A stretch of 64,000 bases of DNA from Flavobacterium foetidum (GTDB lineage: Bacteria; Bacteroidota; Bacteroidia; Flavobacteriales; Flavobacteriaceae): NCBI RefSeq assembly GCF_004634245.1, contig NZ_SJTF01000001.1:1-64000 (forward strand), in the 5' to 3' direction. Made by a program: the position numbers and the translations under genes. Positions 1 to 8,879 of this stretch are shown in pieces. The notes under the pieces are model-generated. The model worked only from the letters and a program-made list of their open reading frames with translations. It was not told the origin of the DNA and did not search any database. Numbering within the stretch: the first letter of the stretch is position 1; each line of letters starts with the position of its first letter.

Positions 1-23
1 GATGTTTTTTTGGGTTTCAATTA

Positions 24-116
24 AAGTTCCATAGGAACGAGGCATTTTGTAGCAACGGATTTTAATCCGTTGGAAATAATTAGGGTCATTTTTTTAAGTT
101 CCGTAGGAACGATGCA
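24..116. repeat. Short intergenic repeat, two copies
   Basis: Two near-identical copies of a sequence close to aagttccgtaggaacgatgc lie at 24-44 and 94-114. Each contains the small palindrome GTTCC-N-TAGGAAC. A second palindrome (caacggattttaatccgttg) sits between them at about 53-72. No gene was seen in 1-139. This looks like a dispersed intergenic element. Confidence 0.5.
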
Positions 117-139
117 TATTTGGATTGGAATTTGGAATT

Positions 140-1384
140 TCAAAAATTAGAATTTAACCTTTGGTATAACTTATATTTTGCACCTTTTACAATCTGCGAT
201 TTATAAATGCCAACAGAGCCAGAAGAAAAATAAGCAATTGTACAGCCAATCGCAATAAATAATCCCGGAGCAAGTCCGAATAATTCTATTCCCATAATAG
301 TGCAGGCGATAGGAGTGTGGGTCGCACCCGAGAAAACAGCAACAAATCCGATTCCAGCCAAAAGTGCAATCGGCATCGGAATCACAATAGATAACGCGCT
401 TCCCAACGTGGCTCCAACAAAGAACAGCGGAGTTACTTCTCCACCTTTAAAGCCGGCTCCTAAGGTAAATCCGGTGAAAAGAATTTTAAACAGAAAATCA
501 TACCATTGGCTGGGATTTGAAAAAGAATCGACAATTACGGGAACTCCTAATCCGGAGAATTCTGTAAAACCGAAAGCAGCGATTGCGATAGCCAGTACAA
601 CGCCCCCAATTACTGGCCGCAGTGGCGGATAATTAATATTTTTAGCAAAAACAGAACTCCAAAAATGAGTACTTCTTGAAAATAGCAAAGCGGCAAATCC
701 GGATAAAATTCCAACAATTATCGTGAAAATAATGTTGTTTAAACTGATGTCCGGAACAATTGGGATATTGTAAAGAGTATGCTTTACTTGCCAAAATTCT
801 ACAGTAAAATAAGCAGCATAAGCAACTAGAAAAGAAAGGAAAATGCTTTTTAAATTAATCTTACTGAAATACAAAACCTCCAAAGCAAAGATCGCTCCAG
901 CCAAAGGAGTACCAAAAACAGAAGCAAAACCCGCACTGATTCCGAGAATGATTAAAATTCGGCGTTCAGAATTGTTGAGTTTGAAGATTTTTGTGAATTG
1001 ATCAGCAATTGCGCCTCCCATTTGCACTGCAGTTCCTTCACGTCCTGCTGATCCTCCAAATAAATGGGTAAGCAAGGTTCCTAGAAGCACTAAAGGGGCC
1101 ATTTTTAACGGAATGACTTTCTTGGGTGTTTCGTATTCTTCAAGTAAAAGATTGTTTCCTTTTGCAACCGATTCTCCCCAGTAATAATAAGTTAATCCAA
1201 CCAACAATCCGCCGAAAGGCAAAAGCCAGATAATCCAATCGTGCTGCATCCTAAATTGCGTAACCCATTCTAGAGAAACTAAAAAGAAAGCAGAGGCAGA
1301 ACCTGAAAATATACCGATTAAAGCACAGATAAGAATCCATTTTGGTAGACAAAGCAGGAATTGTTTGGTGATTTGGAAAGTCAT
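140..1384 (-). CDS. CLC-family chloride/fluoride channel or antiporter
   Basis: A 414-residue polytopic inner-membrane protein of the CLC superfamily. It has the gating-glutamate motif GSAGREGT and a later GGEVTPLFF segment corresponding to the GxFxP region. The usual GSGIP anion-selectivity loop is not seen; the equivalent place reads AKGNNLL. I recall that loop from the CLC-F fluoride/proton antiporter branch, so fluoride export is a reasonable guess, but I saw no fluoride riboswitch upstream. The length is normal for a bacterial CLC. It stands alone, with a foldback repeat upstream. The family is clear; the transported ion is inference. Confidence 0.85.
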   Translation of the reverse strand: MTFQITKQFLLCLPKWILICALIGIFSGSASAFFLVSLEWVTQFRMQHDWIIWLLPFGGLLVGLTYYYWGESVAKGNNLLLEEYETPKKVIPLKMAPLVLLGTLLTHLFGGSAGREGTAVQMGGAIADQFTKIFKLNNSERRILIILGISAGFASVFGTPLAGAIFALEVLYFSKINLKSIFLSFLVAYAAYFTVEFWQVKHTLYNIPIVPDISLNNIIFTIIVGILSGFAALLFSRSTHFWSSVFAKNINYPPLRPVIGGVVLAIAIAAFGFTEFSGLGVPVIVDSFSNPSQWYDFLFKILFTGFTLGAGFKGGEVTPLFFVGATLGSALSIVIPMPIALLAGIGFVAVFSGATHTPIACTIMGIELFGLAPGLFIAIGCTIAYFSSGSVGIYKSQIVKGAKYKLYQRLNSNF

Positions 1385-1402
1385 TAATGAATTCTAAAAG
1401 TT

Positions 1403-1526
1403 TGCCACGAATTTCACAAATTTTCACGAATTAAAAGAAAGAAATCATTTTAAATTCATTATATCGATAGTTATCAGGAATGCCAAAAGAAGCAATAATT
1501 AGCGGAAATTCGTGAAATTTGTGGCA
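1403..1526. repeat. Foldback intergenic repeat
   Basis: Left arm tgccacgaatttcacaaatt (from 1403) and right arm aattcgtgaaatttgtggca (ending at 1526) are inverted copies matching at about 19 of 21 positions, with about 80 bp between. The element fills the gap between the CLC gene and the RidA-like gene. A diverged relative is at 45381-45470. Confidence 0.6.
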
Positions 1527-1536
1527 GAAAAAAATA

Positions 1537-1917
1537 TTATACTACAGCAGTAAATTCGATTTCTACCAAATATTCTGGTGCAACTAATTTACTGATTTCG
1601 TAGAATCCTGTTGTAGGTTTTACATCTTTAAAAAAGGCAGCATGCGCTTTGGCAACTTCTTCAAACGTAGAAATATCTGTTGTGAATATTCGGGTTCTGA
1701 TGACGTCTTTTATCCCGACATTCAAATCTGATAAGACTTTTTCTACACGTTCAATAATATTGTAAGTTTGGGCATACGCATCATCTGCTTTTACTTTTTC
1801 TCCGTCAACAATGGCTACAGTTCCCGAAACTTCAATAATATTTCCGATACGTACAGCACGGCAGTATCCCATTTTGTCTTCCCACGGAGAACCAGTTAAG
1901 ATATTTTCTCTTTTCAT
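1537..1917 (-). CDS. RidA family protein (YjgF/YER057c/UK114)
   Basis: A 126-residue single-domain protein of the RidA superfamily, recognised from the IIEVSGTVA strand, the DVIRTRIFTTD segment and the closing YLVEIEFTAVV strand. True RidA enzymes hydrolyse reactive enamines and imines and use an arginine in the PARS motif before the last strands. Here that place reads KPTTGFYEIS, so the catalytic arginine appears to be missing. This therefore looks like a Rid subgroup of unknown activity. No partner gene is apparent; the neighbours are separated by repeats or a terminator. Confidence 0.85.
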   Translation of the reverse strand: MKRENILTGSPWEDKMGYCRAVRIGNIIEVSGTVAIVDGEKVKADDAYAQTYNIIERVEKVLSDLNVGIKDVIRTRIFTTDISTFEEVAKAHAAFFKDVKPTTGFYEISKLVAPEYLVEIEFTAVV

Positions 1918-2005
1918 TTTTTAGTTTTTGTGAATTAGCCTCACAGACCAATTCCAGTTAATTAATTTAGCGGCAATTTAAGGATAATGCTTTTGAAAGA
2001 AATAG

Positions 2006-2043
2006 AAAAAAGCTTGAAATCAAATCGAAAATCAAGCTTTTTT
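2006..2043 (-). terminator. Terminator of the cbpA-cbpM operon
   Basis: A perfect inverted repeat, aaaaaagcttga (2006-2017) and tcaagctttttt (2032-2043), with a 14-nt loop. It lies just downstream of cbpM on the minus strand, and the U-run forms part of the stem. Confidence 0.75.
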
Positions 2044-2049
2044 GTGATA

Positions 2050-2355
2050 TTATTCCCTTTGGTTCTCTTCGTAAAGGCGAAGCTTATTCTGAACTGTATT
2101 CAGATTTTGCTGTAATGCCTCAATTTTGCCCAGCAAATGAGCAATCGCGTCTAATCCTTCAAAATTTATGTTCAGATCGTAATGCATTCGGATCATTTTT
2201 TCTACTGTCGGGAGTTGTTCAGGCTCCAGATATTCTTCATTTTCATCTACAATAATCTGAATCAGACCGTAATTGTTGAGCTCAGTAATAAATGTGTTTT
2301 CAATTTCATGATATACACAAAACTGTTTTATTTGGATTAGATTTTTACTTTTCAT
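2050..2355 (-). CDS. cbpM: Chaperone modulator CbpM
   Basis: A 101-residue MerR-like small protein of the CbpM family. It has an N-terminal helix-turn-helix-like part ([19 protein letters not shown]), a central acidic stretch and a C-terminal coiled coil ([19 protein letters not shown]). In E. coli, CbpM binds the J domain of CbpA and inhibits it. The start overlaps the end of the CbpA gene by 11 bp, so the two are translationally coupled, which supports the assignment. Confidence 0.85.
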   Translation of the reverse strand: MKSKNLIQIKQFCVYHEIENTFITELNNYGLIQIIVDENEEYLEPEQLPTVEKMIRMHYDLNINFEGLDAIAHLLGKIEALQQNLNTVQNKLRLYEENQRE

Positions 2356-3259
2356 GATTTCTTAGTTTTGCCAGTTCCTCAAATAATTCTTTTTCCTTGT
2401 CAGACAATCTTGTGGGAAGTTTTATGGTATAAGTAATGTATAGATCCCCAAACTGATTTTCTTTTTTATAAACTGGAAATCCTTTTCCTTTCAGTTTTAC
2501 TTTTGTTCCGGGTTGTGTTTCGGCTGGCACTTTGATTTTTACTTTTCCGTCAAAAGTATTGATATGCGTTTCTCCGCCCAGAATAGCTGTGTATAAATCA
2601 ATCGGAGCATCGGTATACAAATTATTTCCTTCACGTTTAAAGTCAGAATTATTAGAAATTATAAATGTGATGTACAAATCCCCATTTGGTCCGCCGTTTA
2701 CACCAGGTCCTCCATGATTCGGAATTTTAATGATTTGTCCGTTTTCGACACCTGCTGGAATCGTAATTCGGATATTTTTGCCATTTACCGTCAAATTTTG
2801 TTTGTGTGTAGTGTAAGCGGCTTTTAAATCTAGTTCTAATTCGGCATTAAAATCCTGACCTCTGTATTTTGACTGTGATCGGCTTCTTCCTCCGCCATAC
2901 ATGGAATTGAAAAAATCCGAAAAATCGCTTCCAGAAAAATCACCTTCAAAACCAGAGAAATCCTGTCCGCTTTGCTGTCTAGAATATTGCTGTTGCTGAT
3001 TTGGATTATATCCTGCTTTTTCGAATTCATCAGCATGTTTCCAGTCTTTTCCATATTTATCGTATTTTTTACGATTTTCAGGATTGCTTAAAACTTCGTT
3101 AGCTTCATTTATCTCTTTGAATTTTTTTTCGGCTTCTTTGTCATTCGGATTTAAATCGGGATGATATTTTCGAGCTAGTTTTCGATATGCCTTTTTGATT
3201 TCTGCTTCGGTAGCAGATTTAGTAACATCTAGTACTTTGTAATAATCGATATAATCCAT
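2345..3259 (-). CDS. cbpA: DnaJ-class co-chaperone CbpA
   Basis: 304 residues. The N-terminal J domain (about 1-70) contains the HPD motif (KYHPDLNP) that stimulates DnaK ATPase. A glycine/serine/phenylalanine-rich linker (about 85-130) has many GG, FSGSDFS and QQ runs. The two beta-sandwich client-binding domains follow from about 135, with the [16 protein letters not shown] start typical of CbpA/DnaJ C-terminal domains. There is no zinc-finger CxxCxGxG region, which separates CbpA from DnaJ. It is first in a two-gene operon with cbpM. Confidence 0.92.
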   Translation of the reverse strand: MDYIDYYKVLDVTKSATEAEIKKAYRKLARKYHPDLNPNDKEAEKKFKEINEANEVLSNPENRKKYDKYGKDWKHADEFEKAGYNPNQQQQYSRQQSGQDFSGFEGDFSGSDFSDFFNSMYGGGRSRSQSKYRGQDFNAELELDLKAAYTTHKQNLTVNGKNIRITIPAGVENGQIIKIPNHGGPGVNGGPNGDLYITFIISNNSDFKREGNNLYTDAPIDLYTAILGGETHINTFDGKVKIKVPAETQPGTKVKLKGKGFPVYKKENQFGDLYITYTIKLPTRLSDKEKELFEELAKLRNHEK

Positions 3260-3487
3260 TTTGATGAGATTTTATAAATGGTAAAATAAAGTCTTGAATT
3301 TAAGAATAAGTTGCTAATTATCAAAATTCGTACTTGTATTTAACAGCAAAAAAATAAGAGATTTTAAACGGCAGTATTGGTATTTGGAATTTTTAATTTG
3401 AAATTCATTTTTCGCAGAAAAACTATATTTTGGCAGGTTTTTTGATTCCAAAAATTAGCATAATTTAATGTTATAAAACTCCTAAAG

Positions 3488-3519
3488 TTGCGACGCCTAA
3501 CGAAATTATAGTATTTTTG
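3488..3519 (+). promoter_or_regulatory. Bacteroidota-type promoter
   Basis: TTG at 3488-3490, 21 nt, then TATTTTTG at 3512-3519, matching TTG-N(19-21)-TAnnTTTG. The predicted transcript begins near 3525. This rules out the GTG at 3519 as a start and supports translation from the ATG at 3585. Confidence 0.6.
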
Positions 3520-3584
3520 TGATGCTGAGACTTTTTGATCTTATAAAATTAATTTATAAAAGCAGACCCTATAATTCTTATTTA

Positions 3585-4322
3585 ATGAAGCATATTTTAT
3601 TTTTCATATTATTACTTACAGCAATTTCAGTTTCAGCACAGGAGGTTGGAGGGAAGTACAAACCGATTCCTGCCCCAAAATTTGGTGTAAAACCCAAGAA
3701 AACACCAATTCCAGAAACTAAAAATCCAGAGACTGAAAGTTTGGACATTCCGAGCATAAAAACACCCAATGTTTTTGAAAACAAAACCATAACAACTCCT
3801 TCTAAATTTCAGATTGGCGAAGAGAAAAGCAAATTCAGCATGTCTACAGAAAACGACTTTGCCAATCCAGGCGACCGTTACGTTGATAAAATGGAAAAGG
3901 ATTTGAAAAGAGATTTAAAAGAAGCTGGATTATCGGAAGAAAGAGGACCGTTGACTAGAAAAAATATTGAATTTGGGGATATTTATACTAGTTCTGCATA
4001 TTTTATTGTAAAATGTCGTGATGCCGGTGCAATTGATGGTGATTTAATTAAGGCCGTTTTTAATCAGAATGTTGTTGTGGAAAGAATGATTTTGAAGGCT
4101 GAATATCAAAGTTTTAAAATTACTTTTAATGAAGGCTTTAACACATTTGAGTTAGAAGCGCTTAATATTGGAACACTTGGTGGAAATACTGGTGGATTTG
4201 AAATTATAGATGCGGAGGGGAATCGTATTTTATCTGATTATTGGAACAATTTAGATACAGGATTTAAAGCGAAGTTTATTATAGTAAAACAACAAAAACC
4301 GCTTACAAAATCAAAAAAATAA
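3585..4322 (+). CDS. Secreted protein of unknown function
   Basis: 245 residues from the ATG at 3585. That start gives a clean Sec signal peptide (MKHILFFILLLTAISVSAQ) and lies after the predicted promoter. The mature protein begins with a proline/lysine-rich, low-complexity segment up to about residue 85. A compact, mostly beta C-terminal part follows (about 140-240), with segments such as GDIYTSSAYFIVKC and FNEGFNTFELEALNIG. I do not recognise the family. It stands alone and converges on the next gene. Confidence 0.7.
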   Translation: MKHILFFILLLTAISVSAQEVGGKYKPIPAPKFGVKPKKTPIPETKNPETESLDIPSIKTPNVFENKTITTPSKFQIGEEKSKFSMSTENDFANPGDRYVDKMEKDLKRDLKEAGLSEERGPLTRKNIEFGDIYTSSAYFIVKCRDAGAIDGDLIKAVFNQNVVVERMILKAEYQSFKITFNEGFNTFELEALNIGTLGGNTGGFEIIDAEGNRILSDYWNNLDTGFKAKFIIVKQQKPLTKSKK

Positions 4323-4332
4323 TTTTTAAACG

Positions 4333-4383
4333 ACAAAGGTTCAAAGAAACACAGTTTTATGCTTTGCTACTTTGAACCTTTGT
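4333..4383. terminator. Bidirectional hairpin between convergent genes
   Basis: A perfect 14-bp inverted repeat: acaaaggttcaaag at 4333-4346 and ctttgaacctttgt at 4370-4383. It sits between a plus-strand and a minus-strand gene that converge. Confidence 0.6.
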
Positions 4384-4406
4384 AACTTTGTCACTCAAAA
4401 AGAAGA

Positions 4407-4934
4407 TTAAAACGGATCAGCAGTAACTCTAAACTTCATATTTGCTTTTACCGTAACATCTTTGGTCAGCGTTTCTTTTAAAGTAACCTGTGTTCTTATT
4501 TTATAGCTATCGGCTTTAATGTATTCGTCCAGTTTTTTATCTGTGCATACCAAATCAATTTCATTTGAAGAAGAGTTGATATTTTCCTGATACGCTAATT
4601 CTATTTCGTTTGAATCTGTAGTCGAAATATAAATATGTATCGTCTTCAAGAATGTAAATGTTTTGTCTGAAGGATCAGAGATAGACAATTTTAAGGATCT
4701 GATCTTTACATCTTTTACAAGACTAGCCTTTGTTTTGTTGTTTTCAAATTCTGAAGACGAATTGGTCGTAACTTCTGGAGTAATAATTTCTGAAGGAAGA
4801 TTAATCGGCGAAGTACTTTTTATTTTTATCGAAGCATTGTTTGAGATGGTAAAACTCAGCAAATCATCGACAGTATCGCAAGAGGTAAAAGCAAAAGACA
4901 ATAAAAGTGTAAGCGCAATAAATTTTGATTTCAT
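4407..4934 (-). CDS. Putative lipoprotein, unknown function
   Basis: 175 residues with a lipoprotein signal peptide ending in the lipobox AFTSC (cysteine about residue 19). The rest is rich in Ser, Thr, Asn and Lys and alternates as in a beta-sandwich (for example KDVKIRSLKLSISDPSDKTF). This suggests a small immunoglobulin-like surface or periplasmic lipoprotein. I do not recognise the family. It is monocistronic. Confidence 0.65.
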   Translation of the reverse strand: MKSKFIALTLLLSFAFTSCDTVDDLLSFTISNNASIKIKSTSPINLPSEIITPEVTTNSSSEFENNKTKASLVKDVKIRSLKLSISDPSDKTFTFLKTIHIYISTTDSNEIELAYQENINSSSNEIDLVCTDKKLDEYIKADSYKIRTQVTLKETLTKDVTVKANMKFRVTADPF

Positions 4935-4994
4935 AGTTTAATTTGATTGGGTTTTTCTTAGATACGAAATAATTTGGTTTTTGGATTTTTTTTA

Positions 4995-5090
4995 AAGTTT
5001 CTAAGGAGCTAAGCTACTAAGCTGCTAAGTTATCCGTTTTTACAGTAAAAAAGCTCAGAATCTTAGCAACTTAGTACCTTAGGACCTTCA
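4995..5090. repeat. Intergenic 'ctaag' repeat
   Basis: Repeated ctaag/cttag words form an imperfect foldback: aaggagctaagctactaag on the left and cttagcaacttagtacctta on the right. The same word family occurs at 13726-13762. It lies in the gap before guaA. Confidence 0.45.
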
Positions 5091-5147
5091 GTGAAAAAAA
5101 ATATTTTTTTTTCACTGCTGCGATTTTTCAATTTCGAATATAAAAAG

Positions 5148-5155
5148 TATTTTTG
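5148..5155 (+). promoter_or_regulatory. guaA promoter -7 element, almost leaderless
   Basis: TATTTTTG (5148-5155) matches TAnnTTTG and ends only 3 nt before the guaA ATG at 5159. With the usual 5-7 nt spacing to the start of transcription, the mRNA would begin at or next to the start codon. No convincing TTG is seen upstream. Confidence 0.45.
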
Positions 5156-5158
5156 CGC

Positions 5159-6688
5159 ATGCAACACAACGTACTTATTTTAGATTTCGGGTCGCAATAT
5201 ACTCAGCTTATTGCGCGTAGAGTTCGCGAATTAAATATATTCTGCGAAATTTTTCCTTACAATCACATTCCAAGTGATTTATCAAGTTATAAAGCCGTAA
5301 TTTTAGGAGGAAGCCCTTTCTCTGTAAGAGGAGAAGATGCGCCACATACTGATTTATCGCAAATTAGAGGTAAAATGCCTTTGCTTGCCGTTTGTTACGG
5401 AGCGCAATATTTAGCGCACTTTAGCGGTGGAGAGGTTGCTGCTTCAAACACAAGAGAATACGGAAGAGCAAACTTGTCTTATATTAAAGAAGGTGAAACT
5501 TTTTTTGACGGAGTTTCAGAAAACAGCCAAGTTTGGATGAGCCATAGCGATAGCATCAAAGCACTTCCGACAAATGCGGTAAAATTAGCAAGCACGCATG
5601 ATGTAGAATACGCAGCTTACAAAATTGAAGGCGAAACTACTTATGCAATTCAGTACCATCCAGAAGTTTACCATTCTACTGACGGAAAAAAAATGCTGGA
5701 AAATTTCTTAGTGAAAATTGCCGAAGTTCCTCAAAACTTTACTCCAAATGCTTTTGTTGACGAAATGGTAGCAGAATTAAAAGAAAAACTAGGAAACGAT
5801 AAAGTTGTCCTTGGTTTATCTGGAGGAGTAGATTCTACTGTAGCGGCAGTTTTATTAAACAAAGCAATCGGACAAAATCTATATTGCATCTTTGTTAACA
5901 ACGGACTTTTACGTAAAAACGAATTCGAAAATGTATTGAACCAATACAAAGGAATGGGATTAAACGTAAAAGGTGTAGATGCCGGCGATCGTTTCCTTGG
6001 CGAATTAGCTGGAATCAGTGATCCTGAGACAAAACGTAAAACAATTGGTCGCGTATTTATCGAGGTTTTTGATGATGAATCACATTTATTAGAAGACGTA
6101 AAATGGTTGGCTCAAGGAACTATTTACCCAGATGTTATCGAATCTGTATCGGTAAAAGGACCATCTGCAACTATTAAATCGCATCACAACGTTGGCGGAT
6201 TGCCAGATTATATGAAATTAAAAATTGTAGAACCACTTAGAATGCTGTTTAAAGACGAAGTTCGTAGAGTTGGTGCTACATTAGGAATAGATCCTGAACT
6301 ATTAGGAAGACACCCTTTCCCTGGACCAGGATTATCAATCAGAATTTTAGGAGACATTACTCCAGAGAAAGTTAGAATTTTGCAAGATGTAGATTCTGTA
6401 TTTATCGAAGGATTAAAATCTTGGGGACTATACGATAAAGTTTGGCAGGCAGGAGCAATTTTGCTTCCTGTAAACTCTGTGGGTGTTATGGGAGATGAGC
6501 GTACTTACGAAAAAGTGGTAGCGCTGAGAGCTGTAGAATCAACAGATGGTATGACAGCTGACTGGGTTCATTTACCGTACGATTTCTTGATGAAAGTATC
6601 AAACGACATCATTAATAAAGTAAAAGGAGTCAATCGTGTGGTTTACGATATTAGTTCAAAACCACCAGCAACAATTGAGTGGGAATAA
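5159..6688 (+). CDS. guaA: GMP synthase (glutamine-hydrolysing)
   Basis: 509 residues. It converts XMP to GMP using ATP and glutamine in the cytoplasm. The N-terminal class I glutamine amidotransferase domain has the nucleophile motif AVCYGAQ and the catalytic His/Glu in YHPEVYHS. The ATP-pyrophosphatase domain begins with the P-loop motif GLSGGVDST (about residue 220). The C-terminal dimerisation domain ends in KPPATIEWE, as in other GuaA proteins. The ATG at 5159 is chosen over the TTG two codons upstream because the predicted promoter overlaps that TTG. Confidence 0.98.
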   Translation: MQHNVLILDFGSQYTQLIARRVRELNIFCEIFPYNHIPSDLSSYKAVILGGSPFSVRGEDAPHTDLSQIRGKMPLLAVCYGAQYLAHFSGGEVAASNTREYGRANLSYIKEGETFFDGVSENSQVWMSHSDSIKALPTNAVKLASTHDVEYAAYKIEGETTYAIQYHPEVYHSTDGKKMLENFLVKIAEVPQNFTPNAFVDEMVAELKEKLGNDKVVLGLSGGVDSTVAAVLLNKAIGQNLYCIFVNNGLLRKNEFENVLNQYKGMGLNVKGVDAGDRFLGELAGISDPETKRKTIGRVFIEVFDDESHLLEDVKWLAQGTIYPDVIESVSVKGPSATIKSHHNVGGLPDYMKLKIVEPLRMLFKDEVRRVGATLGIDPELLGRHPFPGPGLSIRILGDITPEKVRILQDVDSVFIEGLKSWGLYDKVWQAGAILLPVNSVGVMGDERTYEKVVALRAVESTDGMTADWVHLPYDFLMKVSNDIINKVKGVNRVVYDISSKPPATIEWE

Positions 6689-6707
6689 TCTAGATTATTA
6701 TAGTAAA

Positions 6708-6736
6708 AATGTCCGTATTTTACGGGCATTTTTTTT
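6708..6736 (+). terminator. guaA terminator
   Basis: Stem aatgtccgta (6708-6717) with tacgggcatt (6721-6730), one G-U pair and a 3-nt loop, followed by a run of T. It is a typical intrinsic terminator 20 nt after the stop codon. Confidence 0.8.
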
Positions 6737-6842
6737 GTTTACATATATCGTACAGTGGGGTAATTTCTTGGAATTAGAGTATTGAATGTTCTAAGTTGTA
6801 ACAAACATCTAAGTAATAATAGTACTTTTTTTAAAATTAAGT

Positions 6843-6850
6843 TACATTTG
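6843..6850 (+). promoter_or_regulatory. Promoter -7 element of the LysM gene
   Basis: TACATTTG matches TAnnTTTG and lies 32 nt before the ATG at 6883. No clear TTG is seen at the expected distance. Confidence 0.4.
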
Positions 6851-6882
6851 TAATGCCTTAATTTTTTTACAACCTACTATTT

Positions 6883-8787
6883 ATGAGAGAGCTTTTGACG
6901 ATTTCTCTTGTCTTTGTTTTGTCTTTTGGCAAAATAGTTGCGCAAGAATCAATTATCGAACACAAAATTCAAAAAGGAGAAACCGCTTATTTTATAGCTC
7001 AGAAATACAAGGTTTCTGTTGATGAGATTTACAAGCTTAATCCAGAATCTCAAAACGGCATCAAGGATAATCAGGTTTTAAGGATTCCGATGCATTTGGA
7101 AAAAACTCAGAATCAACTAATTCATATTGTTGAAGCCAAAGAAACATTGTTTGGTTTGTCTAAGCACTATCATGTTTCGGTTGAGGCGATTCAAAATGCA
7201 AATCAAGAAATTCTCGCTAGCGGACTTCAAATAGGCCAAGAATTAATTATTCCTCAAAATCCAGATTATGTTCAGCCAGAAAAAGCTGTTTCTTCAAAAG
7301 TAGCACATCAGGTATTGGCAAAAGAGTCGCTTTTCGGTATTGCGAGGCAATATAATGTGTCGGTTCAAGATTTAGAAAATCTTAATAAGGAATTATTGCA
7401 AAACGGATTGCAGATCGGACAAACGATTTTAATTCCGAATAAAAGAAAAACGCTCGATGGAAGAGTCCGAGTTATCAATCAGGAAACTATTTTTCATGTC
7501 GTAGAGTCAAAAGAAACCAAATATGCGATTGCAAAAAAATACGGAATTTCGATAGAACAACTTGAATCTCAAAATCCAGAAATCGTAAACGGATTAATTG
7601 TTGGAAATAAGCTAGCGATCAACACCAAACAAATCAAACCCGCAAACGAAAGCGAGGAATTAATGTTGGCTTTGGCTGAAAAGCAAGTCGTGGTTGAAAA
7701 AACAAAAGCCAAAACTGTCGAAATCGAGGATTTGAAAGACAGGCTGATTGTTCAGAAAGAAATGAATCAGAAGATTATTAAAATCAATGATTTGAAAGTG
7801 AATCTGAACGATATGAATGGTTCTAAGGAAAACTCGGTAGAGAAACTGCGTTTGGTTTTAGAAGCCAATAAAAATGTTCAGGATATTTTGATGGCAAAAT
7901 TAGATTCGCTCGTGGCTTCCATGAATAATGATTTGAAAGAATTGAAGAAAATGGAAGTTTTAAATATCGAGGAATCAAAACGTTTGGAAAAGCAATCATT
8001 TGATGGCATTAATAAAACGAACGAATTATCCTCTCAATTAAAAAGAGAACTGGCTGAAAATCGGAAAGCCTATGCTGGTTTGATGAATAAGGTAGAGAAA
8101 ATTGCGGTTGAAGAAAATCAGGAATACAAGAAGAAAATCCGCGAAAGCGAGAAAAAAAACAATGCAGAACCCTTGCAAAAGCGTTTGTCATTAGAAGAAA
8201 TAAAACGTTATCGGACAGAGCAAGAAAAAGGCGATGCCCAAAATCAGCTTTTGATAGCCAAAATAGATTCGCTTGATATTCAGAAAAAAATCGAAGTGAA
8301 AAGACATATCAGCAAAGCTTCGTATTATAGTATGGAAGCTCGCAAATTTGATGATAAGCTAGCTTTAGTTAAATTGAAAAAATATCAAGACGAAGTCCTA
8401 AAAAAACAAATGAAAACAAATTCGGCAGAAAATGCCAAAATACTTTCTCTTGAAGAAATGAGGCAGGAGCTGAAAGACAATCCGTTACGTAAAGATAAAA
8501 CAGTAAATGTTGAAGTTTATGATAATCTTAAAGAAGTTTCAAACGGCTATTACTTAGTTTTAGGTATATTTACAGACGCAGTTGAACGCGACAGGTTGAT
8601 TATGAAACTTATTGATGCGGGCGATTTTCACGCTAGTTTTTTCTTTAATATCAATAGTCTTTCGTATTATGTTTACAGCGACAAGTTCGAAAACATGGAA
8701 GAAGTGCTTTACAAATGCAAGAAAAAAGAAGAAGATGAGTTATATAAAGAAATCACTATCGCCAAGGTTGAAATTGACCTGAGGTAA
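6883..8787 (+). CDS. LysM-repeat, coiled-coil periplasmic protein
   Basis: 634 residues. After a signal peptide (cleavage near KIVAQ) come four LysM modules at about 24-70, 82-128, 140-186 and 205-250; recurring words are GETAYFIAQKY, KETLFGLSKHY, KESLFGIARQY and KETKYAIAKKY. LysM binds the glycan chains of peptidoglycan. A long charged coiled coil follows (about 260-545). The end (about 550-634) resembles a small alpha/beta SPOR-like fold (YYLVLGIFTDAVERDRLIMKL), which is my inference. The next gene also carries four LysM modules, so the two probably share a cell-wall role. Confidence 0.8.
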   Translation: MRELLTISLVFVLSFGKIVAQESIIEHKIQKGETAYFIAQKYKVSVDEIYKLNPESQNGIKDNQVLRIPMHLEKTQNQLIHIVEAKETLFGLSKHYHVSVEAIQNANQEILASGLQIGQELIIPQNPDYVQPEKAVSSKVAHQVLAKESLFGIARQYNVSVQDLENLNKELLQNGLQIGQTILIPNKRKTLDGRVRVINQETIFHVVESKETKYAIAKKYGISIEQLESQNPEIVNGLIVGNKLAINTKQIKPANESEELMLALAEKQVVVEKTKAKTVEIEDLKDRLIVQKEMNQKIIKINDLKVNLNDMNGSKENSVEKLRLVLEANKNVQDILMAKLDSLVASMNNDLKELKKMEVLNIEESKRLEKQSFDGINKTNELSSQLKRELAENRKAYAGLMNKVEKIAVEENQEYKKKIRESEKKNNAEPLQKRLSLEEIKRYRTEQEKGDAQNQLLIAKIDSLDIQKKIEVKRHISKASYYSMEARKFDDKLALVKLKKYQDEVLKKQMKTNSAENAKILSLEEMRQELKDNPLRKDKTVNVEVYDNLKEVSNGYYLVLGIFTDAVERDRLIMKLIDAGDFHASFFFNINSLSYYVYSDKFENMEEVLYKCKKKEEDELYKEITIAKVEIDLR

Positions 8788-8879
8788 TTAAAAAAAAACA
8801 ACAAACGGCGCGAATTTTGCTTTCAGGAAAATTTGTAATTAGTTTTTGAATTAGAAATTAAATTATTTTAAGCCATACT

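Noticed and set aside
1384..1540. Fluoride riboswitch upstream of the CLC gene
   Set aside because: The leader is occupied by the foldback repeat, and I could not find the conserved fluoride-aptamer pattern.
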